Positions 22,901 through 33,700 of a stretch of 64,000 nucleotides of DNA are shown one piece after another. The notes beneath the pieces are model-generated. The model was not told the origin of the DNA, searched no databases, and worked only from the letters and a program-made list of their open reading frames with translations. Within the stretch, counting starts at the first letter, position 1. Each line of letters begins with the position of its first letter. The position numbers were made by a program, and so were the translations under genes. Origin of the DNA: Membranipora membranacea (Eukaryota; Bryozoa; Gymnolaemata; Cheilostomatida; Membraniporidae); contig OU612070.1 in NCBI GenBank assembly GCA_914767715.1, forward strand, positions 29,128,025 through 29,192,024, in the 5' to 3' direction.

Positions 22901-25706
22901 GGAAGGGGTCAGGGTTCACTGTGTCGGATGTCTCAATGATAATAAGACTGTACTAGCAGCTGATTCTCACTTCAGACTCAGAGCTTATAACTTTGAGGAT
23001 CTCTCAGACGAACATTTGTAAGTACAAAAGCTACATATTGTAGGCCCGCGGGTGGCTCCTGAACAAGCCTGAAACCGATTAGGAACCAAAACACAGAATT
23101 GAGCCACTGCACACTAGCAAGGCTACAATGAACCACACTTTTTAGTTGCCCATGAACAAATTGAACCATTCCACCATATTTTACACGCTGATGTCCTCCT
23201 ATATCACACTGCACATACCTGACCACAGCCCATAGTTGTCCTATAAACTGCCAAAAACACTGTGGAATATGCACGGGTGCTTATCGGTCTTGTCTGCTGA
23301 CAAGGTCACACCATTTAGCTCAAAGTAGTTGTTTTCCTCTATCTGCTATCTGAGGTCTGAGATAGATAGATTCATACAGAGGTAGTGAAGTAAAGAGCTA
23401 CAAGCTAGTAACTACTAGTAACCGCCTGCCGCAATGTACATGGCATAGACATTACCTGTTCGGCTTCTATACTGACCTTACTTGTGTTACTGGGTGCGCG
23501 ATAACACTTAGGATCACATTCTACTTTTTCAGCTGATAGCCTAATAATCCGCTGCGTTTGTTTTCAGACTTCAGGAAACTCACGCCATTGTATCGTTTAC
23601 TATAAGTGAAGATGGTAGGATGGCCTTACTCAACGTCGACTCGGAGGTATTTATTATATTAACTCAACGTCGACTCAGAGGTATTTATTATATTAACTCA
23701 ACGTCGACTCAGAGGTATTTATTATATTAACTCAACGTCGACTCGGAGGTATTTATTATATAAACTCAACGTCGACTCGGAGGTATTTATTATATTAACT
23801 CAACGTCGACTCAGAGGTATTTATTATATTAACTCAACGTCGACTCGGAGGTATTTATTATATTAACTCAGCGTCGACTCAGAGGTATTTATTATATTAA
23901 CTCAACGTCGACTCGGAGGTATTTATTATATTAACTCAACGTCGACTCGGAGGTATTTATTATATTAACTCAACGTCGACTCGGAGGTATTTATTATATT
24001 AACTCAGCGTCGACTCAGAGGTATTTATTATATTAACTCAACGTCGACTCAGAGGTATTTATTATATTAACTCAACGTCGACTCAGAGGTATTTATTATA
24101 TTAACTCAACGTCGACTCGGAGGTATTTATTATATTAACTCAACGTCGACTCGGAGGTATTTATTATATTTACTCAACGTCGACTCAGAGGTATTTATTT
24201 TATTAACTCAACGTCGACTCGGAGGTATTTAATATATTAACTCAACGTCGACTCGGAGGTATTTATTTTATTAACTCAACGTCGACTTAGAGGTATTTAT
24301 TATATTAACTCAACGTCGACTCAGAGGTATTTATTATATTAACTCAACGTCGACTCAGAGGTATTTATTTTATTAACTCAACGTCGACTTAGAGGTATTT
24401 ATTATATTAACTCAACGTCGACTCAGAGGTATTTATTATATTAACTCAACGTCGACTCAGAGGTATTTATTATATTAACTCAACGTCGACTCAGAGGTAT
24501 TTATTATATTAACTCAACGTCGACTCGGAGGTATTTATTATATTAACTCAACGTCGACTCGGAGGTATTTATTATATTAACTCAACGTCGACTCGGAGGT
24601 ATTTATTATATTAACTCAGCGTCGACTCAGAGGTATTTATTATATTAACTCAGCGTCGACTCAGAGGTATTTATTATATTAACTCAGCGTCGACTCAGAG
24701 GTATTTATTATATTAACTCAACGTCGACTCAGAGGTATTTATTAAAGATATCCATCATCAACAACCTTATGATATTTTACCAATTTAATGTCTACTCATA
24801 TGTTTACTAATATTATTGCTTATATTGTGCCTGATCTGACATGCGTGTGACCTATTGCAAGCGTACCATAGTATCCTTATATGATATGTTATAGGGTATT
24901 AACATATGATATATATTATAGAAAATCACTATTAAATATCATATGGGGATTCACATATAATATATGTTGAAGATTATTCATATATATATAATATGTTTTA
25001 GGGTATTCACATATGGGACCTAAAAGACAGATGTTTAGTGAGAAAACTTCAGGGATTGAAGCAGGGATTTTATACGATACATTCAAGCTTTGGAGGACCC
25101 AATCAGGAGTTTGTAGTCAGCGGTAGTGAAGGTTAGAGGTAGTGATAATATCCTCATATGATGATATATGTGGCTGTCTCCTCTCAAACATGGATGGAAA
25201 ACTCCATGTACAATCTAGCCAGTTTTTTGCTTCACCTTGTAGCTGTGAGACTCAGAAGCGAGCTTATAGATAATATATATATATATATGAATATTAAATA
25301 TAGATAATATAGTGCTGGTATGTGTTTATTGTAGATAATATAGTATATATATTTGTGCATTGTAGATAATATAGTATATATTTGTGTATTGTAGATAATA
25401 TAGTATATATTTGTGTATTGTAGATAATATAGTATATATTTGTGTATTGTAGATAATATAGTATATATATGGCACATAAGAGAAGAGACACCTATATGTA
25501 TGTTAGAAGGTCACAGTCAGACAGTAAACTGTGTACATTGGAACCCAGCTAACCCATCTATGATAGCCAGTGCTTCAGATGATACAACAGTCAGAATATG
25601 GGGACCCGCACCTGGTAGCCCTAGTTCTTCTAGTCACACACACAACATGTCTACAACACCTCCTACCTCCTCCTCATCAACTTCAAGGTTTACTCCAGGT
25701 CAGTAG
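16905..25706 (+). CDS. WDR26: WD repeat-containing protein 26 (CTLH/GID E3 ligase subunit)
   Basis: A scaffold and substrate-receptor subunit of the CTLH ubiquitin ligase. Thirteen exons chain in phase: 16905-17243, 17689-17788, 18158-18217, 19267-19403, 19886-19983, 20559-20727, 21741-21838, 22128-22309, 22527-22646, 22872-23017, 23568-23646, 25002-25131 and 25453-25706 (636 residues). The LisH motif spans exons 1-2 ([20 protein letters not shown]). CTLH/CRA follow ([19 protein letters not shown]). The WD40 propeller covers the rest ([33 protein letters not shown]). The true start is uncertain: the frame is open to an apparent acceptor at 16904, and the first in-frame Met is at 17080 (MHQVNGSSS), which resembles the human N-terminus. 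Three junctions carry amplified splice-site repeats. Confidence 0.96.
20682..21716 (+). repeat. 47-bp minisatellite built from the WDR26 exon 6 end and its 5' splice site
   Basis: About 22 tandem copies with a 47-bp period (anchors at 20721, 20768, 20815 and so on). The first copy is the coding end of exon 6 itself (ACCTGCCCTAA|GTAAGC). Each later copy keeps most of that exon tail and its donor, so the intron carries about 20 decoy 5' splice sites. Reading past the real donor gives an immediate stop (AAG TAA). Confidence 0.95.
23627..24745 (+). repeat. 34-bp minisatellite built from the WDR26 exon 11 end and its 5' splice site
   Basis: About 33 copies of a 34-bp unit (CTCAACGTCGACTCGGAG|GT then an AT-rich tail). 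Copy one is the real exon end at 23646. Coding-derived sequence is retained in essentially every copy, with an A/G variant near the junction. All but the first copy lie in intron 11. Confidence 0.95.
25301..25470 (+). repeat. 29-30-bp repeat built from the WDR26 exon 13 acceptor
   Basis: Six copies (from 25301, 25332, 25362, 25391, 25420 and 25449) of TTGTAG|ATAATATAGTATAT. The last is the true 3' splice site and exon start at 25453. Use of any earlier copy would run into an in-frame TAG in the next unit. Confidence 0.9.
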
Positions 25707-25741
25707 GCTATGACTCAGTACTACTAGGTCAGTAGGCTATG
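25697..25741 (+). repeat. Duplicated WDR26 stop-codon segment
   Basis: AGGTCAGTAGGCTATG, which contains the WDR26 stop codon TAG (25704-25706), is present at 25697 and again 29 bp downstream. Confidence 0.8.
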
Positions 25742-27082
25742 TATGATCCTCTTATCTGTAAGTCATTAGGAACATTGATTACAAAAAAAAATATAACACA
25801 TTGATATGACATCAGTCCTGAAATGAGTCAAACAGGTTCCAAAAGATTAAACTGCCTAGACACCCAATGTATTACCGCCTTTATACCCAATGCATTACTG
25901 CGTGAGCCCAAGTCTGCTTAGCAGCACACAAAATATAATTATTCAACAACTTACTGGAAACCATATCAACATGCTATGTCTGTCATCAGTGAGTTAATAA
26001 TATAAGAGCTTAATCAATACAACCTATTGTCAAAGGGATGCCACAAGCTGTCCAGGTAAAGTTAAGGGACTTGTATTAGTATGTTGGTGTTTTGTAGGTG
26101 ACTCGCTGTCATTATTATCTGGTAGAAGTACACCTGTGTAGTACAGACTAATCATGTGACCGTCATGTGACAACTGGTTCAGCTGAGAATTAATCTAACT
26201 TTGACATGAGGTCGCACCTAAGACAAGGCCGGCAGTGAGAGATGAGTTATCTGGCCGGAGGCCTGATGAATGTTAGCAGATTTTATAGATGAGACAATGT
26301 GACACCCAGTTAGATGGCCATCACTAGCTGTGGGTGAATTTGCCGTAGTGGTGATCGTAATTTACAAGTTTACCTGTCAAGTAACTATAAAATATCTGTA
26401 TCAACAAAAGTCTACGAGTGACCAGCAAATAAGATTATGTTTGCTGCGAGACCGTTCTCAGACGCTGCTGTGGCTGCGTACCGAGGAAGCTTATGTAAAG
26501 GGTTTACAGATGCTGTAACAGCTCACCCCGGCTGAGTGAGGCTGTGTTCTGTTTTAACGACTTGTTACAGATGATGTATATTTTGTGGAATAAATTACAG
26601 GATATTGAATTTTGTGCCGACTAAATATTTTCTATAAAAAGGAATTGAAAGCATCCGAAAAAATGGTTATCAAGGCGTCGTCTCTCTCCTTGTTTGGGGT
26701 GGAAGCAGTGTCTGTATCTTGTTGACTATGCTTACGATATGATTATTTATTTTATAAAATTACCCTGTCGCCGCTGTCTGTGGTGGAGTCACTAGTTGTT
26801 AGAGATCTTATATTATACTGTTTTCTGTTGATAATAAGTCTACATCTCATGTTGGTAGATCATATATATACATTATTAACCTGATGATCATATTATATTA
26901 TATCCTCGCTTATCTATTCCCTGTTAGAATTCTATCTACAGTTCCTCAATAAAAATAAAATGAGTCCAATAATAGTTACAAAGCCCACAGAGTTTGTTTT
27001 TTAATTGACTCCACTCTATTACATTCAATAGAAGAAGCTAATCTGAATATCTTCATAGATCCTCAAAGATAGAACAATCTCA

Positions 27083-28205
27083 TTAACGTGATATATCGCC
27101 TTTTCAGTTTCTCAGGAACTGCTTGTACCATCTCAAAAATTCTTTCACTGACACGTCGCCAGTTAGTCTGACTTGTATTTAATATCGCAAATTTTTTCAA
27201 ACCGCATGAATCTATCTTGATAAATTGTTCATTAACTAAAAGACATTGAAAACATATAGGCAGCAATTGGCAAAATGATGCAGTAAATTACGTTATGCAA
27301 AAGCGTGATGAAAATCTATGCAGTATTACATGCAAAGCACATTGTGTACAACAATGGGTCACCATTTTTGGGTGATTGTTTAGCATTGAAAGAGAAATGC
27401 TTATGCTCATAACTTCTCTACTATTGAATTTATCATCAAACGCCACGATCAAAACCTCGGAAATACTCTCTAGTTTAATGGAAGGCGGAAGCTGGTGTGT
27501 ATAACCTGTTCTCTAACCTATTTTCAGCTTTTTGGCTGGAGAGGAGTGCATGTTTTGGACCAAATAAAGCTGGTTTAGCCACAAAAATCCAAATATCTCA
27601 AGATGTAACGCTATAATCAACAATCGCTTCGATCAAAACCTAGACAATCTCCTACTGTTCATCATGCTGACAACAAATTTGACTGATATCTTTCTGAATT
27701 TCTCAATTTTGACTGGAAAATTTTGACCTAAATTAGTTAAAATTTGGGTTATTATCTGTTACAGTTGTGACAACCAGGATCTGTAAGCTGGTAAGATTAT
27801 TTATGGAAGTGACAGCACAAGACCAAAATGGTAGAATAAAGTGAAAATTTTAGTTTCTGCATTATTGGAGTTGTATGTAATGAGGGGTCAGAAATGGCCC
27901 TTTTACTATTGCAAAAATCAATTATAAGTCTCGAAGACAGGAGGCCTAAAATCATTAAGTTTCACTAAAATGTCACTCCTCCAGTTAGTGCCATGCCTCC
28001 TCTACATGGTGAAAGCATAAAATACCTCAAATACAAGGGACAGAGGGCTCAATTTAAAAAGGGCACTTTTTGCCCCAAAATGAACTTCCAGAAGTCACTG
28101 CGACTCAACGTCAAATATTTGGGAGGTTTCAACTGTGAAAATAACTATTAGACATGATCACCAATACAATATTAAAAAAATTTAAAAAGCGATATATCAC
28201 GTTAA
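27083..28205. mobile_element. TTAA-flanked DNA transposon remnant, about 1.1 kb
   Basis: TTAA at 27083-27086 and 28202-28205 flanks inverted termini reading CGTGATATATCGC inward from both sides. TTAA duplication plus inverted ends fits piggyBac-like or Kolobok-like elements, though the ends lack the usual CCC/GGG. The interior has only a short open frame (27063-27266, minus) with no recognisable transposase, so it is non-autonomous or decayed. Confidence 0.65.
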
Positions 28206-29104
28206 GCGTCACTGACCAGGCTGAGTTTCGTGTCCACAGAGACAAGGATTTTCAAAAAGATCTGCTCAAGTTGTGAAAATACTTACTGAAGATGGCAGGG
28301 AGTTATTGGTGCGCAGTTTTATGAGAGAATTATTTATTAACTATTACTTGTAAGTTTCAGTAAACATAATAAGAACCAAATAATCAACCAAAGGTTAAAG
28401 CAATCGCTCGTTGTGCTGTAAAATTACATGGTAAAAAAAGATTAGAATGTGTACAGATTTCATAACAATCGTACACTTATTGCTCAACATGGTGGGGTGA
28501 AACGGAGAGAAGCATTAACGCTAGACGAGCAATTCCTATAATAAGATTTGATAAAAATAATATATATACATTAGAATGTTATACTTATATTCTTAAAATT
28601 GACTATCACATGAAGCTAGACAACATTTGTAATAACTCTGATAGGGAATAAGAGTTACAATAAGCCAGAAATCCAAACCTTACAGGCACTTCATTGCATA
28701 AAAATAATCTCATTGCTAGCAAGTTGTTTTAAAAACAGCAGCCATGTAAAAGGTTGGTAAAAGGAATGAGACACCCTCATTATATCAGACTACCTCTCAG
28801 CATGACTGTACAGGTATTCAGCTCAGACACAGGTACAGCAGTATCCGTACAGCATAACGGCTATCACAAACATACAGAGTCAGACGAGCTCATCCCTATC
28901 AGATGAGATGATAATGGTGCAGTGTTTGTAATATGTTAAGTTGAATATGTTAAGATGAGCTCCTCTATATCATATCAGTGATATCAGATAGTATGATAGT
29001 ATGCAGTGATTGATGTGAGGCTGAGAGGAGATAACTACTCATGTGGTGCGGCTCTCCTTAGCTAAGCTCCATCTCCGGCCTCATAACGACATCTCAACTG
29101 ACTG

Positions 29105-29200
29105 TAAATATACATCATATATACATCATATATACATCATATATACATCATATATACATCATATATACATCATATATACATCATATATACATCATATATC
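29105..29200. repeat. 11-bp AT-rich tandem repeat
   Basis: About eight copies of TACATCATATA. The open frame across it is a consequence of the repeat. Confidence 0.85.
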
Positions 29201-29274
29201 ATATCATAGACATCATTTACACATCATTTATACATTTTATATCGACAGAACCTGCTGTAAACATTAGACATGAT

Positions 29275-29312
29275 ACCAGAGACTATAGATCTATAGACTA
29301 TAGTCTCTGATG
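29275..29312. repeat. Short palindrome
   Basis: CAGAGACTATAGATC is followed by its inverted copy ending ATAGTCTCTG, giving a hairpin of about 15-bp arms. Confidence 0.7.
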
Positions 29313-29499
29313 ATACTATACAATATTCAACATTCTCTTTGCCTGGATACAAAGATGTCCTACTGCACTGCATATATGAAGTGAGTATATGTATGTTCCT
29401 TTAATAGAAAGCATAATCAGCTGAATGGAAAGGGAAGACTTGAATGATCTAGCTAGATGACAGTTATGTCTGATGTTATCAGTAAGTCGTGTATCAGGA

Positions 29500-30703
29500 T
29501 TAGATTAACACACCTACCTAACGATAGATCCGTAGTGACTAGCTGATAGTCTAGTTATCAGACTTACCTAACGATAGACCCGTAGTGACTAGCTGGTAGT
29601 CTAGTTATCAGACTTACCTAACGATAGATACGTAGTGACTAGCTGGTAGTCTAGTTATCAGACTTACCTAACGATAGACCCGTAGTGACTTGCTGCTAGT
29701 CTAGTTATCAGACTAACCTAACGATAGATACGTAGTGACTAGCTGGTAGTCTAGTTATCAGACTTACCTAACGATAGATCCGTAGTGACTAGCTGGTAGT
29801 CTAGTTATCAGACTTACCTAACGATAGATACATAGTGACTAGCTGGTAGTCTAGTTATCAGACTTACCTAACGATAGACCCATAGTGACTTGCTGCTAGT
29901 CTAGTTATCAGACTTACCTAACGATAGACCCGTAGTGACTAGCTGGTAGTCTAGTTATCAGATTTACCTAACGATAGATACGTAGTGACTAGCTGGTCGT
30001 CTAGTTATCAGACTTACCTAACGATAGATCCGTAGTGACTAGCTGGTAGTCTAGTTATCAGACTTACCTAACGATAGATACGTAGTGACTAGCTGGTCGT
30101 CTAGTTATCAGACTTACCTAACGATAGATCCGTAGTGACTAGCTGGTAGTCTATTTATCAGACTTACCTAACGATAGATCCGTAGTGACTAGCTGGTAGT
30201 CTAGTTATCAGACTTACCTAACAATAGACCCGTAGTGACCAGCTGGTAGTCTAGTTATCAGACTTACCTAACGATAGACCCGTAGTGACTAGCTGGTAGT
30301 CTAGTTATCAGACTTACCTAACGATAGATACGTAGTGACCAGCTAGTAGTCTAGTTATCAGACTTACCTAACGATAGACCCGTAGTGACTAGCTGGTAGT
30401 CTAGTTATCAGACTTACCTAACGATAGATACATAGTGACTAGCTGGTAGTCTAGTTATCAGACTAACCTAACGATAGACTCGTAGTGACTAGCTGGTAGT
30501 CTAGTTATCAGACTTACCTAACGATAGACTCGTAGTGACTAGCTGATAGTCTAGTTATCAGACTTACCTAACGATAGATACGTAGTGACTAGCTGGTAGT
30601 CTAGTTATCAGACTTACCTAACGATAGATCCGTAGTGACTAGCTGGTAGTCTAGTTATCAGACTTACCTAACGATAGACCCGTAGTGACTAGCTGGTAGT
30701 CTA
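29500..30703 (-). repeat. 50-bp minisatellite starting at the KIF23 stop codon
   Basis: About 24 copies with a strict 50-bp period. In transcript sense the first copy abuts the KIF23 TAG (30703-30701), and each unit contains a consensus-like 5' splice site, GTTAG|GTAAGTCTG. It forms the start of the 3' UTR. The repeats vary at only a few positions, which suggests recent homogenisation. Confidence 0.95.
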
Positions 30704-33700
30704 GACGAGCGCTCCGGCGGTTTTATCGAACTGTCTGATACGGCTGTAGACTCCGTGTCCTTCGATAGCGAGATTACATCGTTCCTCAGTATCTGTCCAC
30801 TGCCCTTCATAATCATCCCTACCCTCCGGTATGTACTGTCTCTTCCTGTTATATCAAGTGATTATAAGACTTTATAATACAACAATTATTATAGTGGTGC
30901 ATGGACACTAAAACCCTAGCTCTCTACAGTTTCGGAACAATTTCCCACCATTTTTCCTTTAGGTATTGGATGTAAAACTGACTACATTCATTATTTTAAT
31001 TCTATAACTATAAAGACAAACAAAAAAGCAGCCATAAAAAACAAAGCTTATAAATAATACACACGTATGCGTAAAAAAATCCTTCCAGGAATTTGTTCAT
31101 AAACAAAGATTTTATAAATGGCCAAAGTAAAAACTTTTTTGTTTGTATAAAAATACGATGGAATTTAATACAACGGAGTTAGAGAATCTATCAAAGAGAA
31201 ATTACTGATGATACTCATTTAGCAGTGCCAGTCCTGAGATGCAAATTCTGCCTATCAAGATAAACACATAATGGAGAAACTTAACACAGATAGAAAATTT
31301 GGAGCAAAACGTCATGTAGAGATTTGTCAGGAATTTGAACTGAACAAAAGAAACAGGTTATAAACTCAAATAGAGCTTCATACTGGAGATTTTGCGCGAG
31401 TTAGATGAATTGTCTCCTCCTCTTAGTATAGAATGAAGACTAAGACCACGAGAGAACAATCAAATCATTGATCACAATATGATGAAACAAGAAAAGTATT
31501 ATTGATATATGGTGCTGAATGGTGAGATATGAGGATATATAGTATTATTTATTTTGATATGCGGTCATACATGGTGGGATATAGTGATATATAGTGATAT
31601 ATGTTGATAAAAGGAGATATATGTTGGTGAGATACGGTGACATATATATATATATATATAGTGATATATGGAGTTGTACTTACTTATCACCAGGTGATGT
31701 CTGTTTGAGAGTCTCTACTTCAGTAAATACTACAGAAGAACCTCCACCAGCACTGGCCTTAACTTCTCCCTAAAAAACAGCATCACAGCATCATATTACA
31801 CAGGATGTAGTATACATATATAGGGTAGCTATACATTATATACATTATATACATTATATACATATCGCAGGATAAATAGCTAAATAGTCTGGGGACTGGG
31901 ACAACTGACTAGGCTTTACTGACTAAAGGCACCAGTACTGATCTTACATGAGATATATAGGGATACTGTATATCTCAAACCCAAAACCCCTAGATGGACA
32001 AACATAGTGCCCATAGATGCACAGTAAGAAGAGAGTGACACCAGAGTGGACAGGGAGGGTCTTAAACTTGTTTCTAACACCACATGAGCAGAGAGCACAG
32101 TTAAAGCAGCACAGTATAACCTTCACCTTGACAAGTTTAGTTTCGACATGTCCCCGGTGATCAGCGTTCTGAGTTGTAAGCACATATTTGCTCGCCTTAT
32201 TAGTATCCTTGACCTCCAATTTACCGACGCTCTTCTTCTTCTTCATCTTCGGCTGCAGGAGCGTATCCAGAGGGGCTACGTTCTCGGGCCGGTGGTCTAA
32301 CCACCGATCCGCTCCTGCTGATCGAGAGCGTCTGTGATTCCTCACTGGGGTCTGCAGAATCAGACAATATATCAATACTATGAACTTCAACATTAACTCA
32401 CAACAAAGTACATTTTTTGTAGCAATACTTAGCGGAGACTCGTGGTAAGCTACAAGCTAACATCGATCATTGATACAATTTGAAGGCATACTTTGATGAC
32501 ATCTAGAGGATCGCTGAATATTGTCACTTCTTAGTTATGAGGATAATCACCCCACAAGAAGCTGCTTATCACAGAACTAGGAGTGACACAGTATGCAAGG
32601 GTAAGGGTATAACATACCGGTTTCTGTAGAGTTGCAGGTGGTGATCTCGCGCGACCTCGTGTCACAGGCCTCACTGCTGACCTCACCTGGGGTCGTGACC
32701 TTGGCTGACTCCCTGCTAGAGATGAAGTAGCCTTCTTATCTCTACTAGATTGTGTAGGGGTGGCATAGCTAGGGGTATGCACAGGGGTAGCTGCAGGGGT
32801 GCGCGCTGAGGAGGGAACTTTCTATAATAGAAGAACAATCTCACATTTATACAAGCTGCATTTGCATGTCAAACCATACGAGAATAAAGGCACAGCGCAC
32901 AGCATATATAACAATAGTGACCATCATTATCAGTTTGCTGACTAGAGTTGTCAAGTTTCTCATAAGTCATAGTACATGCTCTATTATAACAATGACAAGG
33001 AGAGTGGTAGAAGGTAGAAGGTAGAAAGGCAGGCAGGCGAGGTTGACTGAGATAGTGAGCAGGTTTTACCTGATAATGAGTCTGTTGAGAGGAGGGTGTT
33101 TGAGCGAGTTCTCCAGCCAGTGATTCTACATCGCTCTGATTCATTATATTCTTGAGCAGTCTGAGTTTTCTATCTTTTAGACTGAGATTCTCGTGTGCTG
33201 CTTGCTGTATACGCCGCTTCTCATCATTTAGCTGCTGCTCATACTCTGTCTCAGCTTGAGCGACCTGAGAACACCAGTAACAATACGGCATCGAGTTATA
33301 CATGAGAACAGTAATAACAATACGGCATCAAGTTATACATGAGCAACCCACCAGAAGTGTCTGATTCTAGCTGAGGATTACATATACTGTATACAATAAT
33401 ACAGGAGAAGTCTGAAGATACAGACTGTATTCTCACCTGACGCTCAAACTCAGCTCTCATCTTTTCTCTCTCGTAATCATTCTTATTGAGCTCCCAGTCT
33501 TTGTCATGAAGCTATAAAATAGAAACACAAGGAAGAGTACAGACACAGCAGCCTGAGGTAGGCGACCATCAACAACTATGTGTCAACTCAATCGTTACTT
33601 GATACTAGTATTCTTTCAAGTCTAATTCAAAACGAACGGCTACTACTGCAAAATCAGTCTCGATCAGTGTCTGTGACAGGCTGTGCTTGGCTAGGTGTTA

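Larger units (their letters stand above)
25707..30700. other. Convergent gap between WDR26 and KIF23
   Basis: No gene is supported. An AATAAA at about 26590 could serve WDR26. The gap contains the TTAA-flanked element (27083-28205), an 11-bp AT-rich repeat, a short palindrome and the 50-bp minisatellite described separately. The remaining sequence is AT-rich and unremarkable. Confidence 0.5.

Noticed and set aside
20682-30703. Regular direct repeats that look like CRISPR arrays
   Set aside because: Units are contiguous with no unique spacers, and the context is eukaryotic introns and a 3' UTR.
30690-30720. KIF23 reading frame continuing into the 50-bp repeat and splicing at GTTAG|GTAAGT
   Set aside because: The correct frame from the exon 20 acceptor, matching the conserved WTDTEERC block, stops at TAG 30701-30703 first.
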